A DNA stretch of 18,704 bases from positions 1-18,704 of the forward strand of contig DAJH01000082.1 in assembly GCA_002498925.1 (NCBI GenBank). The letters run 5' to 3'. Below are positions 15,817 to 18,704 of the stretch, piece after piece. Below the pieces are notes generated by a model that saw nothing but the letters and a program-made list of their open reading frames with translations, searched no databases and had not been told where the DNA came from. Position 1 is the stretch's first letter; every line of letters starts with the position of its first letter. Source of the stretch: Euryarchaeota archaeon UBA173. GTDB taxonomy: Archaea; Thermoplasmatota; Poseidoniia; Poseidoniales; Thalassarchaeaceae. A program made the position numbers and the translations under genes.

Positions 15817-16391
15817 GATTCATGGGACCAGGTGTCGGTTGCATAGTTTTGGCAGCCGGTTCCAGCAAGAGGCTTGGCCAGCCCAAGGCCCTTGTCGAGT
15901 TAGGCGGAGGAACCCTCGTGGGATGGGTAGTTGGAAGGCTGAGGGAGTATGGACTAGACCCAGTAGTTGTGACTAACGAGTCGATATTCGAAGAGGTCCT
16001 GGAATCTACGGACTGTGATGTCGTATGCAATCCTAATCCGGATTTGGGGAGGACGGGGACAGTTCAACTAGGGATTAGGAGGATAGGCTTGGACCCAGGG
16101 AGAAGATTCCTGATCGTACCCGTGGATAGACCTGGTTTCTCCGGCGACACGTTATCATCCCTTCTCGCCACAACGGACACTACATGCCCATCCGGGGAAG
16201 GGAGGGGGGGTCACCCGATATTACTCTCGGAAGATGACGCAGCAAGAATCCTCAATGCTGTTCCATCTAAGCCATTGAGGGACTTGGTTTCGCCTGCAAA
16301 GATCGAAGTTTCAGATCCTTTCCTTCATCTTAACGTGGATTTACCATCTGACTTAGTCCGCTTAGACGAGGCCTTCACCGAGCTTAGTTAA
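15813..16391 (+). CDS. MobA/MocA-like nucleotidyltransferase
   Basis: A 192-residue NTP-transferase, probably adding CMP or GMP to molybdopterin cofactor. The N-terminal loop LAAGSSKRLGQPKALVEL (13-30) is the family's nucleotide-binding signature. NPDLGRTGTVQLGI (75-88), VPVDRPGFS (102-110), GGHPILL (132-138) and LNVDLPSDL (173-181) correspond to the later family motifs. An XdhC-like gene lies two genes downstream, favouring the MocA role (cytidylylation for xanthine dehydrogenase/CO dehydrogenase-type enzymes) over MobA, but this is inference. The GTG at 15813 overlaps the preceding stop as GTGA; the ATG at 15822 (Met4) is an equally good start. The usual acidic pair before the substrate loop reads VDRP instead of the common DQP. 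Confidence 0.82.
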   Translation: MRFMGPGVGCIVLAAGSSKRLGQPKALVELGGGTLVGWVVGRLREYGLDPVVVTNESIFEEVLESTDCDVVCNPNPDLGRTGTVQLGIRRIGLDPGRRFLIVPVDRPGFSGDTLSSLLATTDTTCPSGEGRGGHPILLSEDDAARILNAVPSKPLRDLVSPAKIEVSDPFLHLNVDLPSDLVRLDEAFTELS

Positions 16392-16421
16392 ATCTATGAG
16401 CGTGAGATATGGCGTCGTGGC

Positions 16422-17231
16422 ATGGATGTCATCGATACGCTAGAGGGGATGGACCCCATACTACAGGCATTCATAGCGGGCCTCTTTACATGGATAATGA
16501 CAGCAGCCGGGGCTGGACTGGTTTTCTTCTTCGCCGAAATTAATCGTAAGATGCTGGACGGAATGCTTGGTTTTGCAGCGGGCGTGATGATCGCTGCTAG
16601 CTGCTTTGGCCTACTGGGTCCAGCGATAGATCAAACATCTGGAGAGGGGCTGGAGAAGGTATTGCCTGCTGCTTTTGGGTTCATCCTAGGAGGAGTTGGC
16701 ATGAGATTGGTTGATGCATACCTCCCGCACTTGCATCCTGGAGCCCCCCCTGAGGAGGTAGAGGGGGTTAAGACAACCTGGCATAGGAGTAAGCTACTGA
16801 TTTCCGCCATCACACTTCACAATATACCCGAGGGACTAGCCGTAGGAGTTGCCTTCGGTGCTGCGGCTTCTGGAGATGGAATAGGTGCTGCTATCGCGCT
16901 AACAATTGGGATTGGGATTCAGAACTTTCCAGAGGGTGCAGCGGTTTCCGTTCCACTCAGGCGAGAGGGTCTTTCGAGGAAGGAAAGTTTCTGGTGGGGA
17001 CAGTTGTCAGCACTGGTAGAGCCGATTTCGGCAGTCATAGGGGCAGCTGCAATAGTCTACATGACGCCCATTCTTCCCTATGCCTTGGCATTCGCTGCCG
17101 GTGCAATGATCTTCGTCGTCGTCGAGGAGCTTGTTCCTGAAGCTCACAGGGGAAAGAATGGCGATATAGCGACAATGGGTCTGATGATCGGATTTACCAT
17201 AATGATGGTTCTTGATGTGGCCCTAGGGTAG
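16422..17231 (+). CDS. ZIP-family divalent metal transporter (GufA/ZupT-like)
   Basis: A 269-residue membrane protein with about eight hydrophobic helices. The metal-site helices show HNIPEG (133-138) and QNFPEG (167-172), the paired signature of ZIP importers for zinc, iron or manganese. A histidine-containing loop LPHLHPG (101-107) lies between helices 3 and 4, where ZIP proteins carry their variable His loop. GQLSALVEPISAV (from 193) and EELVPEAHR (235-243) also match the family. It would import a divalent metal across the cytoplasmic membrane. Only a weak ribosome-binding site is visible before the ATG at 16422; Met10 is an alternative. It sits between the MocA-like and XdhC-like genes, but there is no direct evidence that it carries molybdenum. 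Confidence 0.9.
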   Translation: MDVIDTLEGMDPILQAFIAGLFTWIMTAAGAGLVFFFAEINRKMLDGMLGFAAGVMIAASCFGLLGPAIDQTSGEGLEKVLPAAFGFILGGVGMRLVDAYLPHLHPGAPPEEVEGVKTTWHRSKLLISAITLHNIPEGLAVGVAFGAAASGDGIGAAIALTIGIGIQNFPEGAAVSVPLRREGLSRKESFWWGQLSALVEPISAVIGAAAIVYMTPILPYALAFAAGAMIFVVVEELVPEAHRGKNGDIATMGLMIGFTIMMVLDVALG

Positions 17232-17246
17232 TAGCGTAACCCCAAA

Positions 17247-18113
17247 GTGTTCGGAGTGTCTCCCCCTACCATGACGTGCGCGGTTCTCGCATGGGTCGTC
17301 GAGAGAGTAAGTGCTGGTGAAAGGGTCGCTATGGCGTCTGTAATCAGTGCGAGTGGCAGCGTTCCAGGTAAGCCGGGTGCAAGATTGGCGGTTTCATCGG
17401 GTGGTGCAAAATTTGGGACCGTCGGGGGCGCAGGCCTGGAGATGATGGTAGAAAATGGGCTTCGTGAGTTACTAGGAGTTCCTGCATTGGAGACACGGAA
17501 GCTTGGAGGCCGTGTCGAGACCTTCGTACTTCACAAGGACGGGAAGGGAAAAGAGGCAGTGGCCCTTGACAGCCTATGCGGAGGCCGTGTTACGGTAGCG
17601 ATGGAGGTTGTAGAGCCGGTGCCACACTTACTCATATCAGGAGGGGGGCACGTAGGAAGGTCTGTTGCGATAGTCTGCGATACCCTCGGCTGGAAACACA
17701 GTATTTTTGATATTAGGGAGGAATTTGCCAATGAAGAAAGATACCCATTCGCAGAGGAGATCCACAGCTCCTCTGTTTCCAATTTCTTTGAGTCTGGCGG
17801 TGGAAACTCGATTTCTAGATTCACGGACATTCTAATCCTAGGCCATGACTGGGAGGTTGATCAGGAATTCCTAATCGGCTGCCTGAAGAGAAATATCAAT
17901 GGAAATGTCAGGATTGGGGTGATCGGATCGACGACAAAGTGGAGGGGGTTCAAGGAGGCTGCTGAGAAGGCCGGAGTTGGAGAAAGTGAGCTTTCGACTG
18001 CTAGGTGTCCGATAGGACTGGACATTGGTGCTGACTCCCCTGAAGAGATCGCTGTCGCCATTTGTGCAGAAATTCTTGCACTGCACAGGCTGCCCGGAGC
18101 AGACGAAGGCTGA
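17247..18113 (+). CDS. XdhC/CoxI family molybdenum-enzyme maturation protein
   Basis: In the family, XdhC binds molybdenum cofactor and delivers the sulfurated form to xanthine-dehydrogenase or CO-dehydrogenase-type hydroxylases. The N-terminal domain has SASGSVPGKPGARLAV (34-49) and GTVGGAGLE (57-65). LCGGRVTVAMEVV (110-122) carries the conserved CGG. A C-terminal Rossmann domain has SGGGHVG (131-137) and the closing CPIGLDIGADSPEEIAVAI (254-272), all typical. The frame opens with GTG at 17247, but the ATG at 17271 (Met9) gives the usual distance to the first domain and is the more likely start; no strong ribosome-binding site supports either. No molybdenum hydroxylase subunit lies in the window. 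The preceding two genes run in the same direction with short gaps. Confidence 0.88.
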   Translation: MFGVSPPTMTCAVLAWVVERVSAGERVAMASVISASGSVPGKPGARLAVSSGGAKFGTVGGAGLEMMVENGLRELLGVPALETRKLGGRVETFVLHKDGKGKEAVALDSLCGGRVTVAMEVVEPVPHLLISGGGHVGRSVAIVCDTLGWKHSIFDIREEFANEERYPFAEEIHSSSVSNFFESGGGNSISRFTDILILGHDWEVDQEFLIGCLKRNINGNVRIGVIGSTTKWRGFKEAAEKAGVGESELSTARCPIGLDIGADSPEEIAVAICAEILALHRLPGADEG

Positions 18114-18138
18114 AATCAGCAAGGCTTGACCGCAATGC

Positions 18139-18704
18139 ATGAGGAGTGTCCCGTTGGCCATTGTGATGCTGTTATTCTCTAGTAGCATCAGTGGCTGTAT
18201 TTTCTGGGATGAGGACTCCGATGACCCAATTGAGGAAGTTATGGCTGATGAGTTCGGCTCATTCTCAGTAGTGGCCCCAATAGACACTGGAATCAACGTC
18301 TATCACAATCACTTCATAATGAACGAGTCCTATCCTCAATGGCTTCTTGATGGCCTGAACGTGACAATGATCTGTGATATTTCAACGAATGGGACGTGGC
18401 AAGAGAGGTACGAGTCTGACAAGGAAGACTGCTGGGACCAGATCACCTCAACGGATATCGTGTGGTTCAGGGGCACTAAGATAATCGGAACTTCTCCTGA
18501 TGATAACACTGATATTCCAATCCTTGACGATCCTCAAGACGGTCACGGTACTGCAGTGACAGGGGCTGTTTTGAATGCGAATCCTGATGCGGTGATATTT
18601 TTCGTAGAGGGTTTCAGTGATGCGGCCGTTCTAGCTGCGGCAAATCAGCCACTTGTCGATGTCATAACAACCAGTTTTGGGCCGATAGGTTCGATTCCCG
18701 TTCC
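18139..18704 (+). CDS. Lipoprotein-type subtilisin-like protease (3' end cut off)
   Basis: An open frame from the ATG at 18139 to the window edge encodes 188 residues without a stop. The N-terminus is a signal peptide (Arg, then PLAIVMLLFSSS) ending in a lipobox-like SISGC with Cys20, so the protein is probably exported and lipid-anchored. An acidic linker (WDEDSDD) follows. The S8 peptidase domain begins with VVAPIDTGI, giving catalytic Asp49, and has DGHGTAVTGAV with His136. VDVITTSFG (174-182) fits the strand before the substrate pocket. The region with the catalytic Ser is beyond the window. It differs clearly from the protease at 5334-3340: no large propeptide is present and the spacing between Asp and His is longer. 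No ribosome-binding site is obvious. Confidence 0.8.
   Translation, partial: MRSVPLAIVMLLFSSSISGCIFWDEDSDDPIEEVMADEFGSFSVVAPIDTGINVYHNHFIMNESYPQWLLDGLNVTMICDISTNGTWQERYESDKEDCWDQITSTDIVWFRGTKIIGTSPDDNTDIPILDDPQDGHGTAVTGAVLNANPDAVIFFVEGFSDAAVLAAANQPLVDVITTSFGPIGSIPV

Noticed and set aside
1..18704. tRNA, rRNA, CRISPR array or transposase
   Set aside because: None recognised by eye: gaps between genes are short, no spaced direct-repeat array exists, and no transposase motifs appear in any frame examined.

Overview
The window looks like a piece of a marine euryarchaeal genome, most likely Marine Group II/III (Poseidoniales-like). This is inferred from gene content and codon style and not from any marker gene. 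The evidence is an archaeal-type RibB and a RibL-type cytidylyltransferase, heavy use of AGG/AGA arginine codons, dense packing with ATGA/GTGA overlaps, Shine-Dalgarno (SD) sites of the GAGGTGA/GGAGG type, and two secreted subtilases. No rRNA, tRNA, CRISPR array, insertion sequence or integrase was recognised.

Layout. (1) 1-1296, plus strand: the 3' end of an unrecognised, probably secreted acidic protein, then an alpha/beta-hydrolase. (2) 1275-6211, minus strand, transcribed right to left: a GHMP sugar kinase, a very long ORF joining a secreted subtilisin-like protease to an AmpG-like MFS transporter, and a small glutaredoxin. (3) 6296-10628, plus strand: a compact riboflavin block (ribB, ribL, ribE, ribH), then thioredoxin reductase and a MoeB/ThiF-like E1 enzyme with a rhodanese domain. 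(4) 10629-10784: a strikingly A+T-rich intergenic island with a T-tract and repeats, probably a terminator plus promoter. (5) 10785-13655: a single-chain 2-oxoacid dehydrogenase E1 (alpha and beta fused) with an N-terminal zinc-ribbon-like motif. (6) 13706-18113: a Na+/Ca2+ exchanger-type transporter, an acyl-CoA dehydrogenase, a MobA/MocA-like nucleotidyltransferase, a ZIP metal transporter and an XdhC/CoxI-like protein. (7) 18139-18704: the 5' part of a lipoprotein-type subtilase cut by the window edge.

How the genes work together. ribB, ribE and ribH supply three steps of riboflavin synthesis and RibL would make FAD. Two FAD enzymes lie downstream, thioredoxin reductase close by and acyl-CoA dehydrogenase about 5 kb on. 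The MocA-like and XdhC-like proteins suggest maturation of a molybdenum hydroxylase whose structural genes are not in the window. Secreted proteases, the MFS transporter, acyl-CoA dehydrogenase and 2-oxoacid dehydrogenase fit a heterotroph that degrades proteins and lipids.

The most unusual points are the protease-transporter fusion ORF (natural, or a one-base indel at a CCCC run), the zinc-ribbon E1 fusion, a bacterial-type riboflavin synthase inside an otherwise archaeal-type rib cluster, and a MoeB homologue lacking the usual zinc cysteines.
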